Shown: positions 50,320 to 59,330 of the stretch, piece by piece
How positions within the stretch are numbered: the first letter of the stretch is position 1
Layout of the letters: every line of letters starts with the position of its first letter
NCBI RefSeq assembly: GCF_918698155.1
Contig: NZ_CAKKLX010000023.1
Coordinates: forward strand, 1 to 64,000
Length of the DNA: 64,000 nucleotides
Source of the DNA: Roseomonas sp. CECT 9278
Lineage (GTDB): Bacteria > Pseudomonadota > Alphaproteobacteria > Acetobacterales > Acetobacteraceae
Direction: 5' to 3'
Position numbers and translations under genes: made by a program
The notes under the pieces: model-generated
The model's input: the letters and a program-made list of their open reading frames with translations, nothing else
What the model was told of the DNA's origin: nothing
The model's database searches: none

Positions 50320-52848
50320 ATGAGAACATTGCCAGAACCCTTCGCCGGCTGGTTTGCCGCACGCGGCTGGACGCCGCGTCCGCACCAGCTGGCATTGCTG
50401 GACGCCGCCACGCGCGGCGAGCACGTCCTGCTGCTGGCGCCGACCGGCGGCGGCAAGACTCTGGCCGGGTTCCTGCCGTCCCTGCTGGACCTGGCGCGCA
50501 CCCCGCGCGAGGGGCTGCACACGCTGTACGTCTCGCCGCTCAAGGCGCTGGCGGTCGATATCGCGCGCAACCTGACCGCGCCCGTGGCCGACATGGCGCT
50601 GCCCATCCGCATCGAGACGCGCACCGGCGACACCCCCGCCAACCGCCGCGCCCGCCAGCGCGAAACCCCGCCGCAGATGCTGCTGACCACGCCGGAGAGC
50701 CTGACGCTGCTGCTCTCCCTGCCCGATGCGCCGGCCTTCTTCGGCGGGCTGCGCGCGATCATCGTGGACGAGGCGCATGCGCTTGCCGGCACCAAGCGCG
50801 GCGACCAGTTGGCGCTGTGCATGTCGCGGCTGGCGGCGCTGGCACCGGGCGCACGGCGCGTGGGGCTGTCGGCGACCGTCGCGCATCCGCAGGCCCTGCG
50901 CGCCTGGCTCTCGCCGACCGCGCGCCCCGATGACGTGCGGCTGGTGGAGACGAAGGGCGGCGCCGCGCCGGTCTTCGACCTGCAACTGCCGGAAGGCCGC
51001 CTGCCCTGGGGCGGCCACATGGGGTTGGCATCCGCGCCGGAAATCTATCGGCGCGTGGCCGATGCACGCCTGACCATCGTCTTCGTCAACACCCGCGCCC
51101 AGGCGGAACTGGTCTTCGCCGCGTTGTGGCGGTTGAACGAGGACGCGCTGCCGATCGGCATGCATCACGGCAGCCTGGAGATCGGCCTGCGCCGCAAGGT
51201 GGAAGCCGCCATGGCGGAAGGCCGGCTGCGCGCGGTGGTGGCGACGGCATCGCTCGACCTCGGCATCGACTGGGGCGATGTGGACCAGGTGATCCAGGTC
51301 GGTGCGCCCAAGGGCGTGTCGCGGCTGCTGCAGCGCGTGGGGCGCGCGAACCATCGCATGGACGAACCCTCGCGCGCCGTGCTGGTGCCGGCCAATCGGT
51401 TCGAGGTGGTGGAATGCGTGGCCGCCACCGAAGCCGTGCAGGCCGGCGAACTGGACGGCGAGGCGCCGCGCCCCGGTGGCCTCGATGTGCTGGCGCAGCA
51501 TGTGCTGGCCATGGCGTGCTGCGCGCCCTTCCACCCCGACGCGCTGTTCGCCGAGGTCACGCGCGCCGGCGCCTATGCCGCGCTGACGCGCCGCGACTTC
51601 GACGACGTGGTGCGCTTCGTCGAGGATGGCGGCTACGCCCTGCAGGCGTACGACCGCTTCCGCAAGTTGTTCCGCGACGCCGAGGGGATGGTGCATGTGC
51701 GCGGCACGGCCGTGGCGCGGCAGTTGCGCATGAACCTCGGCACCATCGTGGAAACGCCGTTGCTGAAGGTCCGCCTGCGCGGCGGCGGCGTGGTGGGCGA
51801 GGTCGAGGAATGGTTCGTCTCCACCCTGGAACCCGGCGACTGCTTCCTGTTCGGCGGCCAGGTGCTGAAATACGAACGCATCGAACCCGCCGCCGTGATC
51901 GTGAGCCGCGGCGGTGATGGCGAACCGCGCGTGCCGGTCTATGCGGGCGCGCGGATGCCGCTGACCACGCATCTTGCCGCACGCGTGCGCGCCATCCTGT
52001 CCGACCCGCGGCGCTGGAAGCATTTGCCCGAACCCGTACAGGAATGGCTGCGGCTGCAACGCCTGAAATCCGAACTCCCGCCACGCGACGGGCTGCTGGT
52101 GGAAACCTTCCCGCGCGGCGGCAAGTGGTTCCTGGTGGCCTATACGTTTGAAGGGCGGCTCGCGCACCAGACGCTGGGCATGCTGGTGACCAAGCGGATG
52201 GACCGCATGGGCCTCGGCCCGCTCGGCTATGTCGGCACCGACTATGTGCTGTGCATCTGGTCGGCCTTCGAACCGCGCGACATCGACACGCTCTTCGCCG
52301 AGGACATATTGGGCGACGAGATGGAGGAATGGCTGGCGGACTCCTCGATGCTGCGGCGGACCTTCCGCAACATCGCTACCATCGCCGGTCTGCTCGAGAA
52401 GAACCACCCCGGCGCGGAGAAATCGGGCCGCCAGATGACGATGAATTCCGACCTGATCTACGACGTGCTGCGCCGCCACCAACCCGACCATATCCTGCTG
52501 CGCGCGACCCGCGCCGAAGCCGCGCAGGGCCTGACCGACGTCGCGCGCATCGCCGCGCTGCTGGCGCGCGTGAAGGGCCGCATCCGGCACCGCGTGCTCG
52601 ACCGCGTCTCGCCCCTCGCGGTGCCGGCGCTGATCGAGGAAGGCCGCGAATGGGTCGCCGGCGGCGCGCAGGACGCGCTGCTGGCCGAAGCCGCCGCGCT
52701 GGTGGCCGATGCGACCGATGGCGCCGAGCATTTCGCCGAGACGCTGGCCGAGGTGACCGACACGCTGCCGGTCCGCGGCACCTCCGTCGCGCGCGACAGG
52801 CGGCGTTCGAAATGGCGCCGCGCGGCGCCGAAGATGGTGACCGGCTGA
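50320..52848 (+). CDS. DEXH-box helicase of the ligase-associated DNA repair set (Lhr-like)
   Basis: The 842-residue Lhr-type helicase has Walker A (APTGGGKT), DEAH (VDEAHAL), SAT, and motifs V/VI (ASLDLGIDWG, QRVGRANHR). An extended C-terminal domain is typical of Lhr proteins. It couples ATP hydrolysis to 3'-5' translocation on DNA. The family start is LPEPFAGWF, so the ATG at 50320 is preferred; one at 50293 would leave only 20 bases to the divergent exonuclease. PdeM follows with a one-base overlap. Confidence 0.9.
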   Translation: MRTLPEPFAGWFAARGWTPRPHQLALLDAATRGEHVLLLAPTGGGKTLAGFLPSLLDLARTPREGLHTLYVSPLKALAVDIARNLTAPVADMALPIRIETRTGDTPANRRARQRETPPQMLLTTPESLTLLLSLPDAPAFFGGLRAIIVDEAHALAGTKRGDQLALCMSRLAALAPGARRVGLSATVAHPQALRAWLSPTARPDDVRLVETKGGAAPVFDLQLPEGRLPWGGHMGLASAPEIYRRVADARLTIVFVNTRAQAELVFAALWRLNEDALPIGMHHGSLEIGLRRKVEAAMAEGRLRAVVATASLDLGIDWGDVDQVIQVGAPKGVSRLLQRVGRANHRMDEPSRAVLVPANRFEVVECVAATEAVQAGELDGEAPRPGGLDVLAQHVLAMACCAPFHPDALFAEVTRAGAYAALTRRDFDDVVRFVEDGGYALQAYDRFRKLFRDAEGMVHVRGTAVARQLRMNLGTIVETPLLKVRLRGGGVVGEVEEWFVSTLEPGDCFLFGGQVLKYERIEPAAVIVSRGGDGEPRVPVYAGARMPLTTHLAARVRAILSDPRRWKHLPEPVQEWLRLQRLKSELPPRDGLLVETFPRGGKWFLVAYTFEGRLAHQTLGMLVTKRMDRMGLGPLGYVGTDYVLCIWSAFEPRDIDTLFAEDILGDEMEEWLADSSMLRRTFRNIATIAGLLEKNHPGAEKSGRQMTMNSDLIYDVLRRHQPDHILLRATRAEAAQGLTDVARIAALLARVKGRIRHRVLDRVSPLAVPALIEEGREWVAGGAQDALLAEAAALVADATDGAEHFAETLAEVTDTLPVRGTSVARDRRRSKWRRAAPKMVTG

Positions 52849-53600
52849 TGGCCGCCGCGCCCATCCACATCGCCGGCGAGCGGCTGATGCTTGACCCCTC
52901 CGGCGTGCTGCATTGGCCGGCGCGGCGGCTGCTGTGCGTGGCGGACCTGCATCTGGAAAAAGGCAGCGCCTTCGCCGCGCGCGGCCAGTTGCTGCCGCCC
53001 TACGACACGCGCGAGACGCTGGCGCGGCTGCTGCCGGTGCTGCGGCTCTATGCGCCGCGCCGCATCGTGTTCCTGGGCGATTCCTTCCACGACGCGGCGG
53101 GCTGCACGCGCCTGGCGGCGGCCGACCGCGCCGCGCTGGTGCAGGCGCTGGCGGGCATCGAGGTCACCTGGATCGCCGGCAACCACGACCCCGCGCCGCC
53201 CATCGGGCTGCCCGGCACGGCGGTGGACGACCTGTGCGACGGCCCCCTCACCTTCCGTCACATCCCGGTGCCGCGCGCGGTGGGCGAGGTGGCGGGTCAC
53301 CTGCACCCGCGTGCGACCGCGCCGACGCGCGCCGGGGCCGTCGCGCGCCCCTGCTTCGTCAGCGACGGGCGGCGCGTGCTGCTGCCGGCTTTCGGCGCCT
53401 ATACCGGCGGGCTCGACACCGCCGACCCGGCCATCGCCGGGCTGTTCCCGCGTGGCGGGCGCGCCTTCCTGCTGGGCGGGCAGCGGCTGTATTCCTTCCC
53501 GCTGGCACCCAGGCGGAGCAGTGTCGCGATGAAGGTCGAAAGCCACGGCGGCGCAGGGGCGCTACCCTTGCTCGCCGGGATCAAGCTGCGGAACGGATGA
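52848..53600 (+). CDS. pdeM: Ligase-associated phosphoesterase PdeM
   Basis: The 250-residue calcineurin-like phosphoesterase has D33/H35 in VADLHLEKGS, GDSFHD, GNHDPAPP and the closing His pair GHLHP. It is the fourth member of the DNA-damage set. The ATG overlaps the helicase stop (TGATG), so expression is coupled. Confidence 0.92.
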   Translation: MAAAPIHIAGERLMLDPSGVLHWPARRLLCVADLHLEKGSAFAARGQLLPPYDTRETLARLLPVLRLYAPRRIVFLGDSFHDAAGCTRLAAADRAALVQALAGIEVTWIAGNHDPAPPIGLPGTAVDDLCDGPLTFRHIPVPRAVGEVAGHLHPRATAPTRAGAVARPCFVSDGRRVLLPAFGAYTGGLDTADPAIAGLFPRGGRAFLLGGQRLYSFPLAPRRSSVAMKVESHGGAGALPLLAGIKLRNG

Positions 53601-53629
53601 CGGGTTCGCCGGCGCGGAGAGGAAGCGAC

Positions 53630-53980
53630 ATGGCCTATGACGGCAACTGCCATCGCGGTGCGGTCGCCTTCTCGGTCGACGGGGATGCGCCCGGACAGGC
53701 GCTGTCCTGCAACTGCTCGATCTGCCGCCGCACGGGGGCGCTGCTCGGCTTCGTGCCGCGCAGCAGCCTGGCGATCCGCAGCGGCGAGGCGTCGCTGCAG
53801 GGCCAAAGCTTCAACACGCACAAGATCGCGCATTGGTTCTGCGCGACCTGCGGCATCGAGACCTTCGCCAATGCCGACGCGCCCGACGGCACGCCGAGTG
53901 CGGCGATCAACCTGCGCTGCGTGCCGGCGATCGGCCTCGATGCGCTGGAGATCCAGCGCGACGACGGCGCCAGCCGGTAG
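53630..53980 (+). CDS. GFA-family (glutathione-dependent formaldehyde-activating-like) protein
   Basis: The 116-residue protein has the GFA zinc motifs: NCHRG near the start, SCNCSICRRTG in the middle and FCATCGIE. Some family members speed the condensation of formaldehyde with glutathione; many are uncharacterised. GAGAGGAAG precedes the ATG. It lies 29 bases after pdeM and may share its transcript, but a functional link is not evident. Confidence 0.88.
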   Translation: MAYDGNCHRGAVAFSVDGDAPGQALSCNCSICRRTGALLGFVPRSSLAIRSGEASLQGQSFNTHKIAHWFCATCGIETFANADAPDGTPSAAINLRCVPAIGLDALEIQRDDGASR

Positions 53981-53999
53981 GCCGCGCCATCGCGGCGGG

Positions 54000-55202
54000 T
54001 CAGGCCGCCAGGACCTTCGCCGCCGCGCTGGCCAGCACCTGGCAGCACAGCGCCAGGTCTTCCTCCTTCGTATCCTCCGCCCAATGGTGGCTGATGCCGC
54101 CGATCGAGGGCGTGAACAGCATCGCGACCGGCATGCGCCTGGCCATGTACTGCGCGTCGTGGCCGGCGCCGGAGGGCATGCGCGTCCAGGCGCCGGGGGC
54201 CTCCTCCTGCGCCGCGGCGTCCAGCGCGGCCATCATCGCGGGGTCGCAGATCGCCGGCGTGGCGCGGGATTTCGCCAGCAGCGTCGCGGTGCATTTCTCG
54301 CGGCGGTTGCTCTCGGCCACCAGCGCGCGCAGCGTCGCCTCCATGCGTTCCAGCACGGGCACGCTGACATCGCGGAACTGGAACAGCACCTCCGCGCTGC
54401 CCGGGATGATGGACGGCGCGCCGGGTTCCAGCGCGATGCGCCCCGTCGTCCAGGTCGACCGCGCGCCGCAGACGCGCGGGAATTCCGCGTCGATCGCCGC
54501 CAGCAGCCGCACCGCCGACAACCCCGCATCGCGCCGTTCGGCCATGGTGGTGCCGCCGGCATGGTCCTGCTGGCCCTCGAAGCGGATCAGCCACTGCCAG
54601 ATCGCGACGATGCCGGTGACCACGCCCGCGCGCAGGCCGCCGCTTTCCAACTGCGTGCCCTGTTCGATGTGCATCTCGAAGAAGCCCTTGTGGCGGCCGG
54701 GTTCGAGCTGCATGCGCGGCTTGCCCGCGAGGCCGGCGGCGGCCAGCGCCTCGCGCAGGGGCTGGCCGTCGTTGCGGGAACGCGAGCGGTCGATCTCCTC
54801 CTCGCTGAGTTCGCCGATGATCGAGCGGCTGCCCAGGAAGCCGCCCTCGAAATGGCCTTCCTCGTCGGCGAAGGCCACGACATCGACCGGCAGCCCGGCG
54901 CGGGCCAGCGCGACCCCCGCCATGACGCCCAGCGCACCGTCCAGCCAGCCGGCCTGGTTCTGGCTTTCGATATGGCTGCCGACCAGCAGATGCGGGCCAT
55001 TGCCCTTGTGCCGCCCATAGACGTTGCCGATGCCGTCGATGCTGGCCTCCAGCCCGCATTCCGTCAGGCGGTCCATCAGCCAGCGGCGGCTTTCCATGTC
55101 CTGCGGCGAATAGGTCGGGCGGTGGACGCCGGTGCGGTAGGCGCCGATCTTCCGCAACTCGTTGAGGTCGCGCAGGAAGCGTTCGGCATCGATCCTGGGC
55201 AT
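54000..55202 (-). CDS. M20-family amidohydrolase (allantoate/N-carbamoyl-amino-acid hydrolase type)
   Basis: The 400-residue metal-dependent hydrolase has GSHIESQNQAGWLDGALGV and DEEGHFEGGFLGSR, the metal-site regions, and HAGGTTMAERRDA from the dimerisation domain. It resembles allantoate amidohydrolases and N-carbamoyl-L-amino-acid hydrolases, which release ammonia from ureido compounds. No purine genes are nearby to decide. The Met at 55202 begins the conserved part. Confidence 0.88.
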   Translation of the reverse strand: MPRIDAERFLRDLNELRKIGAYRTGVHRPTYSPQDMESRRWLMDRLTECGLEASIDGIGNVYGRHKGNGPHLLVGSHIESQNQAGWLDGALGVMAGVALARAGLPVDVVAFADEEGHFEGGFLGSRSIIGELSEEEIDRSRSRNDGQPLREALAAAGLAGKPRMQLEPGRHKGFFEMHIEQGTQLESGGLRAGVVTGIVAIWQWLIRFEGQQDHAGGTTMAERRDAGLSAVRLLAAIDAEFPRVCGARSTWTTGRIALEPGAPSIIPGSAEVLFQFRDVSVPVLERMEATLRALVAESNRREKCTATLLAKSRATPAICDPAMMAALDAAAQEEAPGAWTRMPSGAGHDAQYMARRMPVAMLFTPSIGGISHHWAEDTKEEDLALCCQVLASAAAKVLAA

Positions 55203-55378
55203 GGCGCGGGTCCTTCGTGCTGCGGGCGGGCCGCCGCGGGGGCCGGTGCGGCGCGCGGTGTCCATGGTGCGGTGCGAAATTCGTCACGGCAAGCCGTCGC
55301 GTTAACCGGGTGGCAAGGGGTTGCGCGGCTTGATGCCCCCCGTCGCAAACCGCGGCGTTCCTGTCGGAGAGGCCGAAA

Positions 55379-55588
55379 ATGACCGACCTGGCGTCCCCCA
55401 CCCGTTCCCCCGAAGACCTGAGCTCGGTCGCGCTGCTGCAATCGCCCACGGGGGCGGAATTGCACCTGCGTGGCCGTGGCGGCGCGCTGCTGCGCGTGCC
55501 GCTGGCCGATGCCGGCCACCTGCGCGACCTCGCGGCCCTGGCGATGATGGCGGGGGCGCTGGGCGGGCCGGCCGGGCGCATCGCCTGA
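55379..55588 (+). CDS. Small hypothetical protein
   Basis: The 69-residue frame has a GGAGAGG site seven bases before the ATG and a non-repetitive sequence (LHLRGRGGALLRVPLADAGH). It stands alone between divergently and convergently arranged genes. No family is recognised. The ribosome site raises it above noise. Confidence 0.5.
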   Translation: MTDLASPTRSPEDLSSVALLQSPTGAELHLRGRGGALLRVPLADAGHLRDLAALAMMAGALGGPAGRIA

Positions 55589-55650
55589 CGGCGCGTCGCT
55601 GTTTCGCCGCCATCACCCGATCGGATGGTTCGATCCGATCGGGCGCGGCC

Positions 55651-55914
55651 CTACCCGCCGCTCATCGCCGTCGTGACCAGCATTTCGGTATCCGCGCGCA
55701 GCGGCGTGGCCAGCGTCGCGCGCTCGCCATCGACGAAGACATTGAGGTGGCGGCGGATCGCCGGCGTGGAATCGCATAGCCGGTCGCGCATGCCGGGCCA
55801 GCGCGCGTCCAGCGCGGCGATCGCGGCCGCGACATCCGCCGCGGCGATGTCGGTCGCCCGCGGTGCGCCCGGGAACAGCCGCACCAGCGCCTGCGGCAGC
55901 AGCACGCGGGCCAT
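55651..55914 (-). CDS. MoaD/ThiS-like ubiquitin-fold protein
   Basis: The 87-residue protein has a beta-grasp pattern and ends in SGG, the C-terminal di-Gly of MoaD/ThiS sulfur carriers. It starts two bases after the propeller gene stop, so it is co-expressed with it. A true sulfur-carrier role would need an E1-like adenylyltransferase, none of which lies nearby. Confidence 0.8.
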   Translation of the reverse strand: MARVLLPQALVRLFPGAPRATDIAAADVAAAIAALDARWPGMRDRLCDSTPAIRRHLNVFVDGERATLATPLRADTEMLVTTAMSGG

Positions 55915-55916
55915 CG

Positions 55917-56984
55917 CTACGCCTCCAGCACCTCGACCGAGGTGATGGTGGGCAGGTGTTCGGCGATGCAGCTGAAGTGCTCGCCCTCATCCGCGCTGGC
56001 ATAGAGCGACCCGCTGCTGGTGCCGAAATACAGCCCGGCCGGGCTGCGCCGGTCCATCGTCATGGCCTGGCGCAACACGCCGAAGAAGGCATGGCGCTGG
56101 GGCAGGCCTTCGCGCAGCGCCTGCCAGGTCGCGCCGGCATCCTTCGTGCGCCACACCGCGGCGGCGGCTTCCGGCACGAAGCGCCCGGCCGTGTCGCCGT
56201 TCAGCGGCAGCAGGAACAGCGTGTCCGGGTCGCGCGGATGCGCCGCGGCAGGAAAGCCGAAGGATGACGGCAGGCCGTCCTCGATGCTGACCCACTGCCG
56301 GCCGGCATCCTCGCTGCGGTACATGCCGCAATGGTTCTGCTGGTACAGCCGGTCGGGCATGCCGGCCGCCATCACCAGGGAATGCACGCATTGCCCGTGT
56401 TCGGGGTAGCGGTGTTCCTCCGGCGCATAGTCCTGGCGCGTGCCGCGGTTGCGCGGTTCCCAGCTGGCGCCGCCATCCTCGGTGCCGAACACCCCGCCGG
56501 TCGAGATCGCGACCCACAGCCGGCTGGCGTCGGACGGGTGCGGCAGGATGTGGTGCAGGATCAGCCCGCCGCCGCCCGGCTGCCATTCGGGACGCGAGGG
56601 ATGGTCGCGCAGCCCGTGCAGATGCGTCCAGGTCAGCCCGCCATCGGCGCTGTGGAACAGCCCGGCGGGCTCGACGCCGGCATACAGGCCGCCCGGCCCC
56701 TTCGCCAGGCTCCAGATCGCCTTGATCGGCGTCTCGCCGGCCGCATAGGCCAGGCCGGCGCTGGAATGCGTCCAGCTGGCGCCGCGGTCGTGCGAGGTCC
56801 AGACCGCCGGCCCGAACCACTCATTCCCGCCGCCGGCATGGATCGCACCGGTCGCGGGGTCGGCGATCACGTGGTGGATCGGCCAGGCGTCGCAGAACGG
56901 GCCGCGAAGGGTCCAGGCCTGCCGCGCGGCGTCGCCATCCAGCACGAAGGCACCCTTCTTGGTGCCGACCAGCAGCGTGACCAT
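55917..56984 (-). CDS. BNR-repeat beta-propeller (sialidase-like) protein
   Basis: The 355-residue protein consists of BNR/Asp-box repeats, seen as SHDRGASWTH, SADGGLTWTH, TEDGGASWEP, SEDAGRQWVS and TKDAGATWQA. It therefore folds as a beta-propeller related to sialidases and photosystem-stability factors. It has no signal peptide and no sialidase catalytic set was found, so it is a cytosolic propeller of unknown role. GGGAGGA precedes the ATG at 56984. The MoaD-like gene follows. Confidence 0.85.
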   Translation of the reverse strand: MVTLLVGTKKGAFVLDGDAARQAWTLRGPFCDAWPIHHVIADPATGAIHAGGGNEWFGPAVWTSHDRGASWTHSSAGLAYAAGETPIKAIWSLAKGPGGLYAGVEPAGLFHSADGGLTWTHLHGLRDHPSRPEWQPGGGGLILHHILPHPSDASRLWVAISTGGVFGTEDGGASWEPRNRGTRQDYAPEEHRYPEHGQCVHSLVMAAGMPDRLYQQNHCGMYRSEDAGRQWVSIEDGLPSSFGFPAAAHPRDPDTLFLLPLNGDTAGRFVPEAAAAVWRTKDAGATWQALREGLPQRHAFFGVLRQAMTMDRRSPAGLYFGTSSGSLYASADEGEHFSCIAEHLPTITSVEVLEA

Positions 56985-57000
56985 GCGATCCTCCCGGGCC

Positions 57001-57477
57001 TCAGCCGAGGCGACGGTAGCGGGCCGACATGACCTGCTGCCAAGTGCCATCGGGCATCTGCATGCGCGAGGTCAGCGTGCGCGCATCGTCGCCCTGCAGC
57101 GCGATGATGTCCTGGTAGCGCGCCAGCCCCTCGCCGCCGAAATTGGGCCCCTCGGTGTCGAGCGTGAGCGTGTCGCCCGCAAGCACGCCGCGATAGAGCC
57201 ACAGATGCGTCATCATCGATGCCACGAAGCTGCCCATGAAGGCGCCCTGCGCCGGGTCGAAGCCGATCGTCATCAGGCTGTTGGCGGTGCCGCCGCCGGG
57301 CATCTCGCCCTCGCCTTCCGCCAGGATCCACAAGCCGCCCAGGCTGCGCACGCGCTCGGTGCCGGTCATCTGCGACGGTGCCTCGCCCGGCGGGGCGGCG
57401 CATTCGCCCTCGGTACGCCAGGTGCCGACGATGCGCTGGAGCCAGCGGTGCTCGGGGCCGGGCTGTGGAAGGTCCAT
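57001..57477 (-). CDS. DUF1579 protein
   Basis: The 158-residue protein matches DUF1579 (VGTWRTEGECAAPPGE, LGGLWILAEGEG, TLTLDTEGPN), a lipocalin-like beta-barrel family with unknown ligands. It is the third gene of the ArsR-SRPBCC unit, 16 bases after the SRPBCC gene. This grouping is common in alphaproteobacteria. Confidence 0.86.
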   Translation of the reverse strand: MDLPQPGPEHRWLQRIVGTWRTEGECAAPPGEAPSQMTGTERVRSLGGLWILAEGEGEMPGGGTANSLMTIGFDPAQGAFMGSFVASMMTHLWLYRGVLAGDTLTLDTEGPNFGGEGLARYQDIIALQGDDARTLTSRMQMPDGTWQQVMSARYRRLG

Positions 57478-57493
57478 GGGGTGTCTCTCCGTG

Positions 57494-57931
57494 TCAGGCG
57501 GCGGCGAAGCGCGCGGTCAGGCGATCCAGCGATTCCGTCCAGCCGCGGCGATGGCGCGTGGCGGTCCCCTCATCGGCGAAGCGGTCATGCGTGACGGTCA
57601 CCTCGGTGCCCTCCGGGATCGGTCGGAAGGCGACGGTGACGCGCGAGACGCGCTCGGGCGCATTGGTCCAGGCCCAGGAGAACGCCAGGCGCTGCTCCGG
57701 CACGACCTCGGCATAGGTGCCGCTGACCTCGTGGCTTGGGCCGGCATCCTCGACCAGCACGATGCGGAAGCGGCCGCCCGTGCGCGCGTCGATCTCGGCC
57801 TCGCTGACGCGGGTATGGTGCGGACCCCACCACAGTGCCAGCACCTCGGGCTGCGTCCAGGCGTCGAACACCTTGGCGGGCGCGGCCTTGATGCGGCGCA
57901 CCAGCGTCAGGCCCGGGATCACCGCGGTCAC
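57494..57931 (-). CDS. SRPBCC/AHSA1-type ligand-binding protein
   Basis: The 145-residue protein has the AHSA1-like START fold: VFDAWTQPEVLALWWGPHH, GGRFRIVL and GWTESLDRL at the C-terminus. The start overlaps the ArsR gene by four bases. Such proteins bind hydrophobic ligands; the regulator pairing suggests a shared inducer. Confidence 0.9.
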   Translation of the reverse strand: MTAVIPGLTLVRRIKAAPAKVFDAWTQPEVLALWWGPHHTRVSEAEIDARTGGRFRIVLVEDAGPSHEVSGTYAEVVPEQRLAFSWAWTNAPERVSRVTVAFRPIPEGTEVTVTHDRFADEGTATRHRRGWTESLDRLTARFAAA

Positions 57932-58260
57932 GCCTTGCGCTCCAGCGCGGCGGCCAGGCGGTCGAGGCTCTCGGTCCAGAAGCGCTGGTAGCGTGCGAGC
58001 CAGCCCATGGCATCCTCCATCGGTGCGGCGACCAGCCGGCAGGTCACGGTGCGCCCGGCCTTGCGGCGCGCCACCAGCCCCGCCCCTTCCAGGACATCGA
58101 GGTGCTTCATCACCGCCGGCAGGGACATCGGCAGCGGGCGGGCGATCTCGCTCACGCTCAGCGCCTCCTCGGCGGCCAGGCGTTCGACGATGGCGCGGCG
58201 CGTCGGGTCCGACAGCGCGCCGAAGATACGGTCCAGGCCGGCGGGTTGGTGGTCAACCAT
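57928..58260 (-). CDS. ArsR-family transcriptional regulator
   Basis: The 110-residue winged-helix protein has DPTRRAIVERLAAEEALSVS, EIARPLPMSLPAVMKHLDVLE and a basic wing. It lacks the Cys sites of metal-sensing ArsR proteins, as usual for regulators paired with SRPBCC proteins. A palindrome covers its start codon, implying autoregulation of the three-gene operon. Confidence 0.92.
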   Translation of the reverse strand: MVDHQPAGLDRIFGALSDPTRRAIVERLAAEEALSVSEIARPLPMSLPAVMKHLDVLEGAGLVARRKAGRTVTCRLVAAPMEDAMGWLARYQRFWTESLDRLAAALERKA

Positions 58261-58283
58261 ACGGTTAACTTAACCGCATGGTT
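58255..58283. promoter_or_regulatory. 29-bp palindromic operator at the ArsR operon start
   Basis: AACCAT-a-CGGTTAA-c-TTAACCG-c-ATGGTT is symmetrical over 13 positions each side of a central C. It overlaps the ArsR start codon (58258-58260 on the minus strand). Confidence 0.75.
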
Positions 58284-58300
58284 CAGCGACCGTCAAGCGC

Positions 58301-58693
58301 TCATGGCGCCAGCAGCAGCACCAGCGTCTGGCTCGGGACCACGCGGCAGCCGGGGATATTGGTGCTGTTCTGCAGCGACATCGAGGTCAGCCGCGTGCCC
58401 GGTGCTCCCCCGATCAGGATGGTGAAGGCCGCGGTCAGGTGGCGCGACGGCCCCATCACCGTGCCCGAGGCGACGCCCAGCAGCACGCCCGCATTGTCGC
58501 CATTGGTCAACGGGATGGTGGTCGACATGTTGTGCATCGGGGCGCCGAGCACCAGCGAATTGAACTGCGAGGGGATCGCCGTCGGCCCCATCGCCATGTT
58601 CGGATACGGGATCGGCACCGGCGGCACCGCCGGCGTGATGCACACGTCGGGGAAGGCGAAGTCCATCCCCATCATCTGCGTGTTGGCGAACAT
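58301..58693 (-). CDS. PAAR-like protein (DUF4150)
   Basis: The 130-residue protein matches DUF4150, a PAAR-like family that caps type VI secretion spikes. It has DFAFPDVCITPAVPPVPIPY and the Gly/Pro/Asn-rich repeated loops. It ends directly after the PAAR-like core, so no toxin domain is fused. It is the last gene of the vgrG-led operon, 12 bases after DUF3540. Confidence 0.88.
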   Translation of the reverse strand: MFANTQMMGMDFAFPDVCITPAVPPVPIPYPNMAMGPTAIPSQFNSLVLGAPMHNMSTTIPLTNGDNAGVLLGVASGTVMGPSRHLTAAFTILIGGAPGTRLTSMSLQNSTNIPGCRVVPSQTLVLLLAP

Positions 58694-58705
58694 CGGTCGC
58701 GTCCC

Positions 58706-59305
58706 TCAGCCGAGGTGGATCTGGCCGCTCTGCACCTTCACCAGCGCCTTGGCCTGCACCGCCGCGGTGTCGCCGCGCAGATGAAGGTGGCCGCTGGCGC
58801 GGTGGTCGATGTCGCGCGCGCGCAGGTTCTCGCCTTCCTCGACGAAGCGGTAGCTGCGGCGGAAGCGGCCGATGATGCGCTCGGCCATGGTCTCGATCGC
58901 CTCGGCGATGACGCGCACCGGCCCGAGCCGCACATCGGTGCGCCCGGCCGAGACGCCGAGCTTCGTGGCGGCGAGCTGCGCCGCATCGGCCTCGATCGCG
59001 ACGGTGCCGGCGGCGATGTCGATCCGTCCGGCGGCCGCGGTGATGCTGGCGCCCTCGGCCAGCGGCAGGCGCAGCGCGGCGTCCGAGCGCCGTTCCAGCA
59101 CCGCCAGGATGTAGCGTTCGCCGCCCGCCACCGCCACCAGCACAAGGTCGCCCGCCGCCGGTTCGACCAGGCAGGAGAAGGCGCGGCGCACCACGGCGCG
59201 CTGCGCGCCCAGCAGCACGGCGAAGCCCTCGGCTTCGGGGCCGAGCACCTCGGCCGGGCTGCCGGCGCTGCCTGCAAGGGCCGCGAGGCCGGTGATCGCG
59301 TTCAT
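58706..59305 (-). CDS. DUF3540 protein of the T6SS operon
   Basis: The 199-residue protein matches DUF3540, found beside VgrG, DUF2169 and DUF4150 genes. The N-terminal half contains an OB-like strand set (RAFSCLVEPAAGDLVLVAV), the C-terminal half a repetitive beta-strand pattern ending in KALVKVQSGQIHLG that may continue the spike helix. Its exact role is unknown. Confidence 0.85.
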   Translation of the reverse strand: MNAITGLAALAGSAGSPAEVLGPEAEGFAVLLGAQRAVVRRAFSCLVEPAAGDLVLVAVAGGERYILAVLERRSDAALRLPLAEGASITAAAGRIDIAAGTVAIEADAAQLAATKLGVSAGRTDVRLGPVRVIAEAIETMAERIIGRFRRSYRFVEEGENLRARDIDHRASGHLHLRGDTAAVQAKALVKVQSGQIHLG

Positions 59306-59330
59306 GCCATCTCTCCTTCGGCCGGGCGGC

